NCBI RefSeq assembly: GCF_039596395.1
Contig: NZ_JBCNJT010000003.1
Span: 372,001 to 436,000, forward strand
Length of the DNA stretch: 64,000 bases
Source: Fluviicola sp.
GTDB taxonomy: Bacteria; Bacteroidota; Bacteroidia; Flavobacteriales_D; Crocinitomicaceae
Direction: 5' to 3'
Positions 8,097 to 16,312 of the stretch are shown here, one piece after another; within the stretch, counting starts at the first letter, position 1, and every line of letters begins with the position of its first letter. Below the pieces are notes generated by a model. The model saw only the letters and a program-made list of their open reading frames with translations, had not been told where the DNA came from and made no database searches. A program made the translations under genes and the position numbers.

Positions 8097-9509
8097 TCAA
8101 AGTTTGTAAACGGCCCAGTCCTCGGTATCCATTACCCTGGTAAGCGGCAAATAGAGTTCACCGCCGAGGTAGCGTTTCAGAATGACGATGTATTTGCATC
8201 CTTTTTGGTGAATATCTTCCCGGAATGAGGCATTCAGCAATTCGTCGTTGCTGGCTACCCAGCCTTTCCGGTGCGCAAAATAAATAGCTGTGGGGTTATC
8301 GCCGGTATTGACTGCAATCAGGTCGGAACGTTTGGAAAAGCTGTCCATGTATGCTTCCAGTTTCTCGAATGCCGCTTCGTGTTCTTTCAACCGGAAGTCG
8401 TGGAGTTGGTTCAGTGTTCCTTCCAGGACGATTAGTGTAAGTAAGATGATTTGAACGGTTTTATTCCGGAAGCCTGCAACGCCATAACCTGCAGCCAGGG
8501 CCATCAACGGAACAAATGGGATGATGTAGTAGGAGTGATGTGTGAAGGTGAAACCGGCTTTCAGAGCAATTACCAGGAAGGCCGCAAAACCTAGTCCGAG
8601 GATGCGTAAGAGCAATTTGTCCCGTTTCCGGAAAGCAAAGAACAATCCGGCCAGGAATAGCCCGAAGCCTGCGAATTTCAAGGCGGAATCGTAGAAGTGT
8701 TTCAATCCGTCGCCCAGGTTGTCGACCAATTCTTTTGCCCCGATGCTGATAGGTTTTCCCATGAAGAAATGCCAGAATTGATATTTTTCGACCAGGTAAG
8801 GAACCCAGCTGAAATACCACCAGGCGATGGGGGCGAGAATCATTCCGCTCACGGTAAAAAAGACGATTTTGAGACGGATAGATATGTATCTATTCAGGAT
8901 GAAAAAGGCGTAGAGCACCAGTAGAAATCCGGCGGGCAGTTTCGCCAGTACACCTAAAAGGGTGAAGCAGGCAAAAAGCACTAAATTCAGCCACCGGCGC
9001 TTTTGTTCTTCGAAATAGCAGGCTGCATAATAAAACCCGATAATGACCAGGGAAGTGGCAAATGTGTCGGGCATGATTTTGCGGCTGTATGCAAACCAGA
9101 TAGAAGCCAAAAGAATGATGGAAGCGTTGAATGCGGTTTCGGGGCTGAAATAGCGTTTCAACAACCGGAAAAAGTACCAGATTCCCAAACTGCTGACGAT
9201 GAGGTTGATCAGGCGTCCGTACCAATGCCGGTAACCGAATATTTCCGAAACGCAGTAATCGAGGTAATTCAGGAGCGGGAATTCCATGCCGGTGATGCCG
9301 GTTTTTTCTCCTGCAAAATCAATACGCGGATAAAGGATATTGGCAGAACCTTCGTAAAAATTCCGGGTAACCATGGTTCCGGTTGTTTGTCTCCAGTTGT
9401 GAGCAACTTCAAGCGGAGGATTGGTAATTCCATACATGCGAACCAGGAAAAACAGGATGATCCAGAAGCGAATGTCTTTAAAAATGGGAAGTGCAAGGAA
9501 TGATTTCAC
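8097..9509 (-). CDS. Membrane glycosyltransferase, ArnT/PMT (GT39/GT83-like) family
   Basis: A 470-residue multi-pass protein with about a dozen hydrophobic helices. The first periplasmic loop holds the acidic/substrate-binding signature of C-type GT-C enzymes (EVAHNWRQTTGTMVTRNFY, about 34-52) and a Glu-rich FPLLNYLDY segment; the C-terminus is a soluble domain of about 110 residues. The family moves sugars from polyprenyl-phosphate carriers onto lipids or proteins on the periplasmic side. Donor and acceptor cannot be predicted. Single gene, no polysaccharide locus nearby. Confidence 0.75.
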   Translation of the reverse strand: MKSFLALPIFKDIRFWIILFFLVRMYGITNPPLEVAHNWRQTTGTMVTRNFYEGSANILYPRIDFAGEKTGITGMEFPLLNYLDYCVSEIFGYRHWYGRLINLIVSSLGIWYFFRLLKRYFSPETAFNASIILLASIWFAYSRKIMPDTFATSLVIIGFYYAACYFEEQKRRWLNLVLFACFTLLGVLAKLPAGFLLVLYAFFILNRYISIRLKIVFFTVSGMILAPIAWWYFSWVPYLVEKYQFWHFFMGKPISIGAKELVDNLGDGLKHFYDSALKFAGFGLFLAGLFFAFRKRDKLLLRILGLGFAAFLVIALKAGFTFTHHSYYIIPFVPLMALAAGYGVAGFRNKTVQIILLTLIVLEGTLNQLHDFRLKEHEAAFEKLEAYMDSFSKRSDLIAVNTGDNPTAIYFAHRKGWVASNDELLNASFREDIHQKGCKYIVILKRYLGGELYLPLTRVMDTEDWAVYKL

Positions 9510-9829
9510 CGGTTTTCTTTAGAATGCTAAGTTAGGAGAAAACTTCTAAAAATGACCATATGTCCATAATATCAACATGGCAATATTGCAATGTTCAAAT
9601 GTTGAGAAATGGCAATATTGAAAGATGGCGATGAGCCAAATTTGGAAATTCCTGATCGAATCCCGGGTTGAATTTCATGATATCCGGATATTATGATGTC
9701 TTGAGAACATGAGATTATGTTTTCGTGATATAACGATCACATATTGGTTGTCCGGAGGATTGCTCAGTCTATCTGTCAGTGCTCAGAGTTACTTGCGATC
9801 AATTTTCTATTAGACCTTCCAAACCCGAA
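9510..9829. other. 320-nt spacer with short repeats
   Basis: No gene seen. The spacer contains two copies of ATGGCAATATTG (9577-9588 and 9609-9620) and a 12-nt palindrome ATATCCGGATAT (9680-9691) among other AT-rich partial palindromes. Confidence 0.6.
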
Positions 9830-10894
9830 TTACTTCTTTTTGGGTTTTGCGTGCAATTTTTCAAGTGCTTTCCTGCGTTTTTGAAGTGTTTCGATGGTTT
9901 CCCGGCTCTGTTCGGTATAATCGACACCAAAAACGGTATGAATGTGCTTGACCAGGTTTTGGATACGGGAGATCCGTTCATCGTAAAACTGCAGTGTAAC
10001 TCCGTGGTTGCTTTCCGGTTTCACCAATGCGATGTCCAACTCGTAGCGAAACAGGGAATACAGGGTAGGAACATTGGAATAGCGAAAGCTCTCATCCACG
10101 AACGCACGTGAAAACAGGGTGTTTTGTTGTTTCCAGATGGAATCCAGGACTTCGTTGCAGCGGTAATTTTCGCGGTAAGTGAGTTGTTTTTTCGGTGATT
10201 TCCGGATGGATTTGAAGGTTGGAACATCAGAGTAAAGACTGAAAGCCGGATGAATGGGAGCATGTGTCTTCGCCATAAATTCCGGGGACGGGTTGTAATA
10301 AGTGCGGTCCACAGAAATAATATTCAGCGATTTCATTGTTTTGGTTTGGGGATCAGGAACTGAGATTTTGGTTTTGGAACTGATCTCTGTCCAGGTGGGG
10401 TCCATGAGCATCCAATTCCCGTTTACCCGCACTATGTTCCATTGGTGATTGGTTTGGGTGCTTACCCGGTGAAATTTCCGGCCGATGTATTCAAAAACCG
10501 ACATTTTGGTTTTTCCACTGATGGCAAAACAGGGAATGTTGCTTTTGGTGCACAGGTATTCGAAGACACGGGCAAAATCGCGACACACTCCTTTTGATTT
10601 CTTAGCAGTCAGTTCCGGGTTATAGAACGGAGCTTTCATGTCGCCCATGCGTTTTTTGTCGTATTTGAAACAAGCGCCCAGGTACCCGTAAAACAGCCAG
10701 ACTTTTTCTTCGTCGTTTTGCGCGCAGGCATTGAGGTAACGGTGCGCAGCTTCCAGGTCTTTCCGGGTAGAAAGATCCAAAGACGAAACGATGCTGTCGA
10801 GAGAAAATTTGCGCTGATCTGAAATCTGAGCGAAAACGCCTGTACCTGCCAGGATGAAAACGAGTAAGGAAACCAGTTGGTGCTTTGCGATCAT
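9830..10894 (-). CDS. Secreted transglutaminase-like protein
   Basis: A 354-residue protein with a Sec signal peptide (cleavage after VFAQ, about 23). The transglutaminase-like (papain fold) triad is visible: Cys in KGVCRDFARVFEYL (C104), His in TNHQWNIVRVNGNW (H150) and Asp in LMDPTW (D165). The C-terminal 150 residues are charged and Lys-rich without a recognisable domain. Such proteins are peptidases or amide-transferring enzymes, often of unknown substrate. No operon partner; the downstream side is a repeat-bearing spacer. Confidence 0.8.
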   Translation of the reverse strand: MIAKHQLVSLLVFILAGTGVFAQISDQRKFSLDSIVSSLDLSTRKDLEAAHRYLNACAQNDEEKVWLFYGYLGACFKYDKKRMGDMKAPFYNPELTAKKSKGVCRDFARVFEYLCTKSNIPCFAISGKTKMSVFEYIGRKFHRVSTQTNHQWNIVRVNGNWMLMDPTWTEISSKTKISVPDPQTKTMKSLNIISVDRTYYNPSPEFMAKTHAPIHPAFSLYSDVPTFKSIRKSPKKQLTYRENYRCNEVLDSIWKQQNTLFSRAFVDESFRYSNVPTLYSLFRYELDIALVKPESNHGVTLQFYDERISRIQNLVKHIHTVFGVDYTEQSRETIETLQKRRKALEKLHAKPKKK

Positions 10895-10933
10895 AAGGGT
10901 TTAACGTACGATTCAAACAGGGTTACACAAAAA

Positions 10934-10961
10934 AAGCGGAATTCTTTTCAGAACTCCGCTT
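10934..10961 (-). terminator. Rho-independent terminator of the hydroxybutyryl-CoA dehydrogenase gene
   Basis: An 11-bp stem (one mismatch) AAGCGGAGTTC / GAATTCCGCTT on the minus strand, followed by a run of T (complement of 10929-10935). It sits 20 nt after the stop codon. Confidence 0.75.
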
Positions 10962-10981
10962 CTCCGTTTATTTTTATAAAA

Positions 10982-11875
10982 TTACTTTTTAGCGAAGTTC
11001 GGTGCCACGATCAGATCTTTTGTTCCATGGTTCCAGGAATAGAATCCTTCACCTGTTTTCACACCTTTTTTACCAGCAGTTACCATGTTTACCAATAGCG
11101 GACAAGGAGCGTATTTCGGGTTTCCGAAACCATCGTGAAGTACTTCCAGAATTGCCAGGCAAACATCCAAACCGATGAAATCTGCCAATTGCAACGGTCC
11201 CATCGGGTGAGCCATTCCCAGTTTCATGACCGTATCGATTTCTTCCACACCGGCAACACCTTCATACAAGGTATAAATGGCTTCGTTGATCATCGGCATT
11301 AAAATGCGGTTTGCCACGAATCCCGGGTAATCATTTACTTCAACAGGAACTTTGTTCAGTTTTCTGGAGGTTTCCATAATCAGGTTTGTTACCTCATCTG
11401 TTGTGGAATACCCGCGAATGATCTCAACCAGTTTCATCACCGGAACCGGGTTCATGAAGTGCATCCCGATTACTTTTTCCGGACGGTTGGTCACAGAAGC
11501 AATTTTCGTGATGGAAATAGAAGAAGTATTGGAAGCAAGGATCACATCTTCCGGGGTCAAAGCATCCAGTTGTTTGAAGATGTTCAATTTCAGGTCTACG
11601 TTTTCTGTTGCAGCTTCAACCACCAATTCCACTCCTTTTACACCTTCTTCCATGGAAGTGAAAGTGGTGATGTTTGCCAATGTTGCCGCTTTGTCAGCTT
11701 CTGTAATGGCTTCTTTTGCCACCTGGCGGTCCAGGTTTTTCGTGATCGTTGCCAATCCCTTGTCCAATGAAGCTTGAGCTACGTCGATCAACGATACTGT
11801 ATATCCAAATTGTGCGAATGTGTGGGCAATTCCATTTCCCATTGTTCCTGCACCAATTACTGCTACCTTTTTCAT
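10982..11875 (-). CDS. 3-hydroxybutyryl-CoA dehydrogenase
   Basis: A 297-residue cytosolic enzyme that reversibly oxidises 3-hydroxyacyl-CoA to 3-oxoacyl-CoA with NAD(P). The start at 11875 (MKKVAVIGAGTMGNGIAHTF) puts the Rossmann loop GAGTMG at 8-13; the longer open frame upstream has no family similarity. The HADH signatures NTSSISIT and HFMNPVPVMKLVEII with the catalytic His, and PGFVANRILMPMINEA, are present. Length matches short-chain HBD/PaaH enzymes. Used in fatty acid or polyhydroxybutyrate-type metabolism. Ends in a clear terminator. Confidence 0.93.
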   Translation of the reverse strand: MKKVAVIGAGTMGNGIAHTFAQFGYTVSLIDVAQASLDKGLATITKNLDRQVAKEAITEADKAATLANITTFTSMEEGVKGVELVVEAATENVDLKLNIFKQLDALTPEDVILASNTSSISITKIASVTNRPEKVIGMHFMNPVPVMKLVEIIRGYSTTDEVTNLIMETSRKLNKVPVEVNDYPGFVANRILMPMINEAIYTLYEGVAGVEEIDTVMKLGMAHPMGPLQLADFIGLDVCLAILEVLHDGFGNPKYAPCPLLVNMVTAGKKGVKTGEGFYSWNHGTKDLIVAPNFAKK

Positions 11876-11990
11876 GAAGTGAGTTCTTATTTTTTTCGTA
11901 CGCGAAGATAATGAAAGTTTGATTCCGACAGGATGGCACATTTTGATTTTCGAAGTATTTGCATTAATTTGGTTTAAATCAATTACTGCC

Positions 11991-13403
11991 ATGAGAATCA
12001 GCGTCTTCATCGTTTCGTTGTTAATTACAGCCCAATGCTTCACCCAAAATGAAGTGAGCACGATCTATTGGGGAACATGTATTTTGGATTTCCGGTTTTC
12101 ACCTTTCCAGGTACTTTCATCCAACGCGGTGAGTTCGAGGGAATCGGGCGCATCTATCTGTGACTCTGCCGGGAACCTGTTATTTTATTCCAACGGCGGA
12201 ACTTCCCCGACTTCGAATTATACCGGCGGTGCGTGGGGAGCAAACGGGCAGTTTCTTCAAAACGGCCAAAACCTGGAGCATCTCGGGTGTTTCAGTACGC
12301 AACAGGGAGCGATCATATTACCGGACCCTGCGGGAATTTCGGCCACCAGCAAAAAATATTACCTGTTGACAAAAGATTGTATTGAAGCGGCTTTCACGGG
12401 ACCTCAATCCGATCATTCGGGACTTTCTTACGGAATAATCGACATGCTGGCCAATGGCGGGAACGGTGCGGTTATTTCGCAAAACAACGTGGTAGTACCT
12501 TATCTGAATGGCGGCGGATCTACGGATTGGGAACCTCTGAACGTGGTATTGGACACAGACGATGAACAAAAATCGGGAGCTTTGGGATACTGGGTGTATT
12601 CTTACCAGGGCGACTCGCTGTATAAGATTCATTTCGGGGTGAACGGGTTTGATTCTTTCCAAACTCTTTTCCAGGAAGGCGGGAGAATTATCGTTGCCCC
12701 GGACCGTACCCATCTGATGATTAAATCCCGCTTATACGAACTGGATGCCCCGACCGGGAATTTAGTACTTGTGCATACTTTTCCAACTACGAATGACGGA
12801 GTGTTTTCATCAGACGGCAGAAAAATATACCGTGCGGAGAACAACAAGCTGATGCAGTACAATATGGACCAGGCGAATTGGCAGAATACTCCCTATGAAG
12901 TTGCATCATTCTCTCAAACTGCTCCGCAATTTTTCCTGGTTCCGTCCGGAAGAATCTTTTTGTGGAATAGCAATTCAGCTTTTTCCGCACAAATCATGTG
13001 TCCGAATACCTTCGGCCCCAATTGCAATTATACGGCATCGAATTTGTCTTTGCAGGGAGGCTCGTTAACAACACCTCCGAATATTCCGGCTCATTACCTG
13101 TATAATGCCGGGTCGGGATGTCTTTTAGGTTTGGATGAGCAAGCCGCCGAAAAGATTTCATTAGTACCCAATCCTTCGACAGGAAGCTTTAAAGTGTATT
13201 GTGACCAGCTGGACCAGTCACAACTTACAATCCGCATCACTGACCTGACGGGGAGAGTAATACGAACGGATAAAGCCACGAACCTGGAAGTGGAAGGGCA
13301 ATTGGAAATCCATGCGGAAGATCTTCCAAACGGGGAGTATTTCCTGGAGTTTGTACAAAAAGACCAGGAACCGGTCATGAAGCGGTTTGTCATCCGGCAG
13401 TAA
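11991..13403 (+). CDS. Secreted protein with T9SS type A sorting domain
   Basis: The start at 11991 gives a clean signal peptide (MRISVFIVSLLITAQCFTQ). The body of about 370 residues looks like a beta-propeller: repeated strands with LLFYSNGGTSP, LLTKDCIE, LYELDAPTGNLV, and a DGRKIYRAENNKL motif. The last 80 residues form the type A T9SS C-terminal domain, with the hallmark SLVPNPSTGSFKVY, ITDLTGRVI and LPNGEYFLEF. The protein should be exported by the PorT-containing T9SS and attached to the surface or released. Specific function unknown. Confidence 0.85.
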   Translation: MRISVFIVSLLITAQCFTQNEVSTIYWGTCILDFRFSPFQVLSSNAVSSRESGASICDSAGNLLFYSNGGTSPTSNYTGGAWGANGQFLQNGQNLEHLGCFSTQQGAIILPDPAGISATSKKYYLLTKDCIEAAFTGPQSDHSGLSYGIIDMLANGGNGAVISQNNVVVPYLNGGGSTDWEPLNVVLDTDDEQKSGALGYWVYSYQGDSLYKIHFGVNGFDSFQTLFQEGGRIIVAPDRTHLMIKSRLYELDAPTGNLVLVHTFPTTNDGVFSSDGRKIYRAENNKLMQYNMDQANWQNTPYEVASFSQTAPQFFLVPSGRIFLWNSNSAFSAQIMCPNTFGPNCNYTASNLSLQGGSLTTPPNIPAHYLYNAGSGCLLGLDEQAAEKISLVPNPSTGSFKVYCDQLDQSQLTIRITDLTGRVIRTDKATNLEVEGQLEIHAEDLPNGEYFLEFVQKDQEPVMKRFVIRQ

Positions 13404-13493
13404 TTTTTTCGGGGAATAATAAGGGGCTTCGAGGGTTTCCCCTTGGTTTTGAGGCTTTTCAGGAACGAAAAACGGAGGATTGAATTTATTCGT

Positions 13494-13505
13494 TACTTTA
13501 GCGGC
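13494..13505 (+). promoter_or_regulatory. Candidate -7 region TACTTTAGCGGC
   Basis: Lies 18 nt upstream of the ATG at 13524. Nearly the same word, TATTTTAGCGGC, precedes the WG-repeat gene at 17637-17648, suggesting a shared promoter variant of TAnnTTTG. Confidence 0.4.
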
Positions 13506-13523
13506 TCTTAACTATTATTCATT

Positions 13524-14150
13524 ATGGCTGACAACAATTCTTCAGGAGTTGAATACCGGATCAACTTCATCAACAATTCCATGAACCCGGGAAGTTTTAT
13601 GATTTTCCAGCAATACCCGGAGCTAAATACACCGGATTCTTATTCCTTAGCGTGGTTCACCAAGTATCTTTATCCGTCTACACTCGGCTCGTTCAGCTGG
13701 GAACCCGCATACGATTTTGCGTGGATGGAACAGAAAGCAATCAATGCGCGTATGAAATCGGTGACGTCTCAATGTATTCCTGCAAGTTTGACGGAGTATA
13801 ATACCGCATTGCTGACGTATGATAGCGGATACAATTTTGTGATCCAACCTGATAACGGGCCGGAAGGGACTTTGTACATCAAAACAGATAACACGATTCC
13901 TGCGAACCAGTTGGGGATAGGACTGGGAATGGCCGGAGCACCGACTTTTTTGATGCCTGCTCAACCGGATTCCAACCTGGCATTGAATCCTCATCCGGAG
14001 TACTGGGTAGCATTCGGAGATTACGAACAGGGAGAAATATTGAATGTGAAAGAGATGACCAATTCCGCGTTGGTCCAATTCCTGGAAGGAGTATCGGCGA
14101 TCAACGTGACCCTGAACCCGGACAATACCTGGACGGTCCAGCCTGCGTAA
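13524..14150 (+). CDS. RhiA-like protein of unknown function
   Basis: A 208-residue protein without signal peptide. The order of segments INFINNSMNPGSFMIFQQYP (13-32), SLAWFTKYLYPSTLGSFSW (41-59), the middle LLTYDSGYNFVIQPDNGPEG, GIGLGMAGAPTFLMPAQP, and LNPHPEYWVAFGDYEQGEI resembles, from memory, the rhizosphere-expressed RhiA protein of Rhizobium, whose function is unknown. It is a compact all-beta protein by appearance. It stands alone between a T9SS gene and a strong terminator. The RhiA assignment needs a profile search; without it the gene is simply uncharacterised. Confidence 0.6.
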   Translation: MADNNSSGVEYRINFINNSMNPGSFMIFQQYPELNTPDSYSLAWFTKYLYPSTLGSFSWEPAYDFAWMEQKAINARMKSVTSQCIPASLTEYNTALLTYDSGYNFVIQPDNGPEGTLYIKTDNTIPANQLGIGLGMAGAPTFLMPAQPDSNLALNPHPEYWVAFGDYEQGEILNVKEMTNSALVQFLEGVSAINVTLNPDNTWTVQPA

Positions 14151-14166
14151 GTATAAACTTTTAATG

Positions 14167-14201
14167 AAAAATCCCGGCTGCTTTATCAGACCGGGATTTT
14201 T
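14167..14201. terminator. Bidirectional Rho-independent terminator
   Basis: Stem AAAAATCCCGG (14167-14177) pairs with CCGGGATTTTT (14191-14201), with T/A runs on both sides. It serves the RhiA-like gene (+) and the convergent membrane-protein gene (-) whose stop is 4 nt away. Confidence 0.85.
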
Positions 14202-14204
14202 TTA

Positions 14205-14732
14205 TCAGTACCGCATCACTCTTTCGGATGATTCGTCGAGCATTTGATTACGCAGTTTTTGTGGAAACTGGGTGGGAGAATAGTAGATCAATTTCTCCCG
14301 GAAATGCTTTTTGATTTTCCGGGCAAAGGTACTTCCGCCTTCTATGGTAGCAAAGAAGACCGAATCGCGCTCCTTCCTGAAATAAAGCGTAGCATTCGAC
14401 TTTACATGGAATGCATGCAATTCCGTCCATTCCGAATGCGGAATAATCCATTTGCTCTGTCGCTTGCGGAACAGCCCGAAACGCCTCCAGGGTTTGGTGA
14501 AAATTATCTCCCGGGGAGTTATTTCCATCACAGAGTACATAAAATAGATGAGCTCCAGGTAGAAGATAAAGATCAGGAACCCGATCAGTACCCAGATGAA
14601 ATAAATCACGCTCAGGTAATCCCTTTTGATTCCCCAGACAATGATTTGGTAGTTTACGCAAAGAATTAGAATTCCTCCTAGTAATAAAGGTATTAAGTTA
14701 AGTGTGTTTCGATATTTTGCGGATCGATACAT
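14205..14732 (-). CDS. Hypothetical membrane protein with two N-terminal helices
   Basis: A 175-residue protein: two transmembrane helices (about 12-32 and 42-66) then a soluble domain of about 105 residues starting SVMEITPREIIFTKPW, with alternating strands as in bacterial PH-like (bPH2) membrane proteins. No catalytic motif is apparent. I do not recognise a named family. It is a single gene convergent with the RhiA-like gene. Confidence 0.65.
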   Translation of the reverse strand: MYRSAKYRNTLNLIPLLLGGILILCVNYQIIVWGIKRDYLSVIYFIWVLIGFLIFIFYLELIYFMYSVMEITPREIIFTKPWRRFGLFRKRQSKWIIPHSEWTELHAFHVKSNATLYFRKERDSVFFATIEGGSTFARKIKKHFREKLIYYSPTQFPQKLRNQMLDESSERVMRY

Positions 14733-14912
14733 AAACTTAAATATTACAGTGAATAGATAAGTAAGTTACAGAATGCTTCTTTTGATTACAAAAAATGTTT
14801 GTTAAAATTTGGGAGGAATCATTCAGCAGGAGACAGAAAATTTTCTGCCTCTGCAATTGTACCAAATTTATCTTTTTCTGCTTATGTCGGTATAGACGAA
14901 AACCCACTGACC

Positions 14913-15689
14913 ATGAGCAAAACAATCAACAATGTAACCGGAGATATCTACATCGGGGAAGGATCCGGGAAAATGATTCTCGACGATATGCTGAAAGCCA
15001 AACGATCCATCCGGGTAATGTCGCCGTATTTGTCTGCAAAGCTGGTGGATATTCTCCTGGAACGTTTCAGATTCGGCGTACACATCGAACTGGTGACTTC
15101 CAACGAAGTGGAAGATCACGCCCATGCGGACAAGAACAGCTACCGTATCATTCAACAGCACAAGCACGTGGACAAAGAATTGAAAAGCCGCAAGGAATTC
15201 CTGTACGTGTCGGGAATTGTTTTGATGCTCGTGTTCGGATTCCTGGCGGTTGCCAACCTTTCGGACCTGTTTGCCGAGTCGGTCAATGTTTCCGATGTCG
15301 TCGCATTTACGCTGTTTACAGGAATTGCGTTTATCGGTCAATGGATGCGCAACTACGCTAAAGGAATCCGTTTCTGGCATTACTCTTACAGTTCGCTTTT
15401 TCCCATCAAGATCTTCGGTTCGTATTTCACCCGCAAAAAGCCAGGCCGCTCCAGGGATTTTAACCTGCACAGTAAACTCTACATCATCGACGATTGCATT
15501 GCCTACCTGGGCTCTGTCAATTTCACCCGTTCGGGCTGTTTGTTCAACCACGAAACCCGTATCCGCATCACCGACCCGGAAGCCATTCGCCAACTAAAAC
15601 AGGAATTCAGCGAATTGCTGTGGAACGAAGAGTATAGCCATACAAGCGTGGAGGAGTGGGGAAGAGAGGTTTATGAGAGAACGGAATGA
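14913..15689 (+). CDS. Phospholipase D-like membrane protein with one HKD motif
   Basis: The ATG at 14913 (MSKTINNVTGDIYIGEGSGK) is preferred to the upstream in-frame start because PLD similarity begins there. The 258-residue product has an N-terminal half-PLD fold (ILDDMLKAKRSIRVMSPYLS, 22-41), two transmembrane helices inserted in the middle (about 97-113 and 128-143), and one complete HKD motif: H186, K188, D193, followed by N203 and a Ser/Gly stretch. PLD enzymes need two HKD motifs, so it must dimerise to be active, as Nuc-type nucleases do. The substrate could be lipid or nucleic acid. Confidence 0.75.
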   Translation: MSKTINNVTGDIYIGEGSGKMILDDMLKAKRSIRVMSPYLSAKLVDILLERFRFGVHIELVTSNEVEDHAHADKNSYRIIQQHKHVDKELKSRKEFLYVSGIVLMLVFGFLAVANLSDLFAESVNVSDVVAFTLFTGIAFIGQWMRNYAKGIRFWHYSYSSLFPIKIFGSYFTRKKPGRSRDFNLHSKLYIIDDCIAYLGSVNFTRSGCLFNHETRIRITDPEAIRQLKQEFSELLWNEEYSHTSVEEWGREVYERTE

Positions 15690-15708
15690 GAGTGAGAATC
15701 CAAAGCAG

Positions 15709-15724
15709 ATCAGCCGCGGCTGAT
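15709..15724. repeat. 16-nt palindrome ATCAGCCGCGGCTGAT, copy 2
   Basis: A perfect palindrome downstream of the PLD-like gene, followed by CGCTTCGGATTAAA, which matches the flank of copy 1 (7992-8007) at most positions. The conserved flank shows this is a dispersed element, not a chance palindrome. Confidence 0.75.
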
Positions 15725-15825
15725 CGCTTCGGATTAAATGAGAATAAGAGAGTAAGAAGCATTTACGCGCTTACACGTGAGAAGGGCAGGATGAGATAAT
15801 TGTTTGTCAGAAAGTCATAGTTGAC

Positions 15826-16233
15826 TCATCTGGATATCAAACTCAAAATTTCCCTGTAAAGGGTTTGTTTCTGCTCTTCCGATAAGGGATAAGGAATATC
15901 CTGGTGGTTGGCGAATTCGATTTTGGAGGATGTTCCGGCTTTACACCATTCCACCAGTTTGCGGATGCCGGCCGGAGTGATGATTCCCTGTTCGTTTTCA
16001 AACTTCGGACATTCAATACAGACGCTTCCCTGGCTGTGACGCAAATTGATTGCTGCCAGGCGTTTGTCGTCTTCCTGCTGCAATCCGTAAATAATGGAAT
16101 GCGACTGATCTTCAGCAACGAGTTGGAGCCGGTCTCCGTCAAAGCGCGATTCATTATACTCGTTGTATACCCACCAGAAATAGGTTTTTCCGCCCACAAC
16201 GATTTTGCGTTTCCCTTTTTTCGAGATTCCCAT
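15826..16233 (-). CDS. Hypothetical protein (135 aa)
   Basis: The start at 16233 (MGISKKGKRKIVVGGKTYFW) removes six unlikely leading residues. The product is a small soluble alpha/beta protein, with a basic N-terminus, several short strands (IVVGGKTYFWWVY, RLQLVAEDQSHSIIYG) and a C-terminal helix. No signal peptide or recognised domain. It is divergent from the vWA-like secreted protein, with start codons 80 nt apart. Confidence 0.6.
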   Translation of the reverse strand: MGISKKGKRKIVVGGKTYFWWVYNEYNESRFDGDRLQLVAEDQSHSIIYGLQQEDDKRLAAINLRHSQGSVCIECPKFENEQGIITPAGIRKLVEWCKAGTSSKIEFANHQDIPYPLSEEQKQTLYREILSLISR

Positions 16234-16312
16234 GCGGATGAAGATAACCAAAATTATTTTTGGAGGAGGTTGTTACCTTTTCACGTTTCCGACACTACCT
16301 TCAAAAATCACC

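Noticed and set aside
11876-12061. 62-residue N-terminal extension of the hydroxybutyryl-CoA dehydrogenase
   Set aside because: Overlaps the divergent T9SS gene and has no family similarity; the Rossmann strand starts at 11875.
14868-15593. A 241-aa antisense frame over the PLD-like gene
   Set aside because: The sense frame has an HKD motif and TM segments; the antisense one has no domain.
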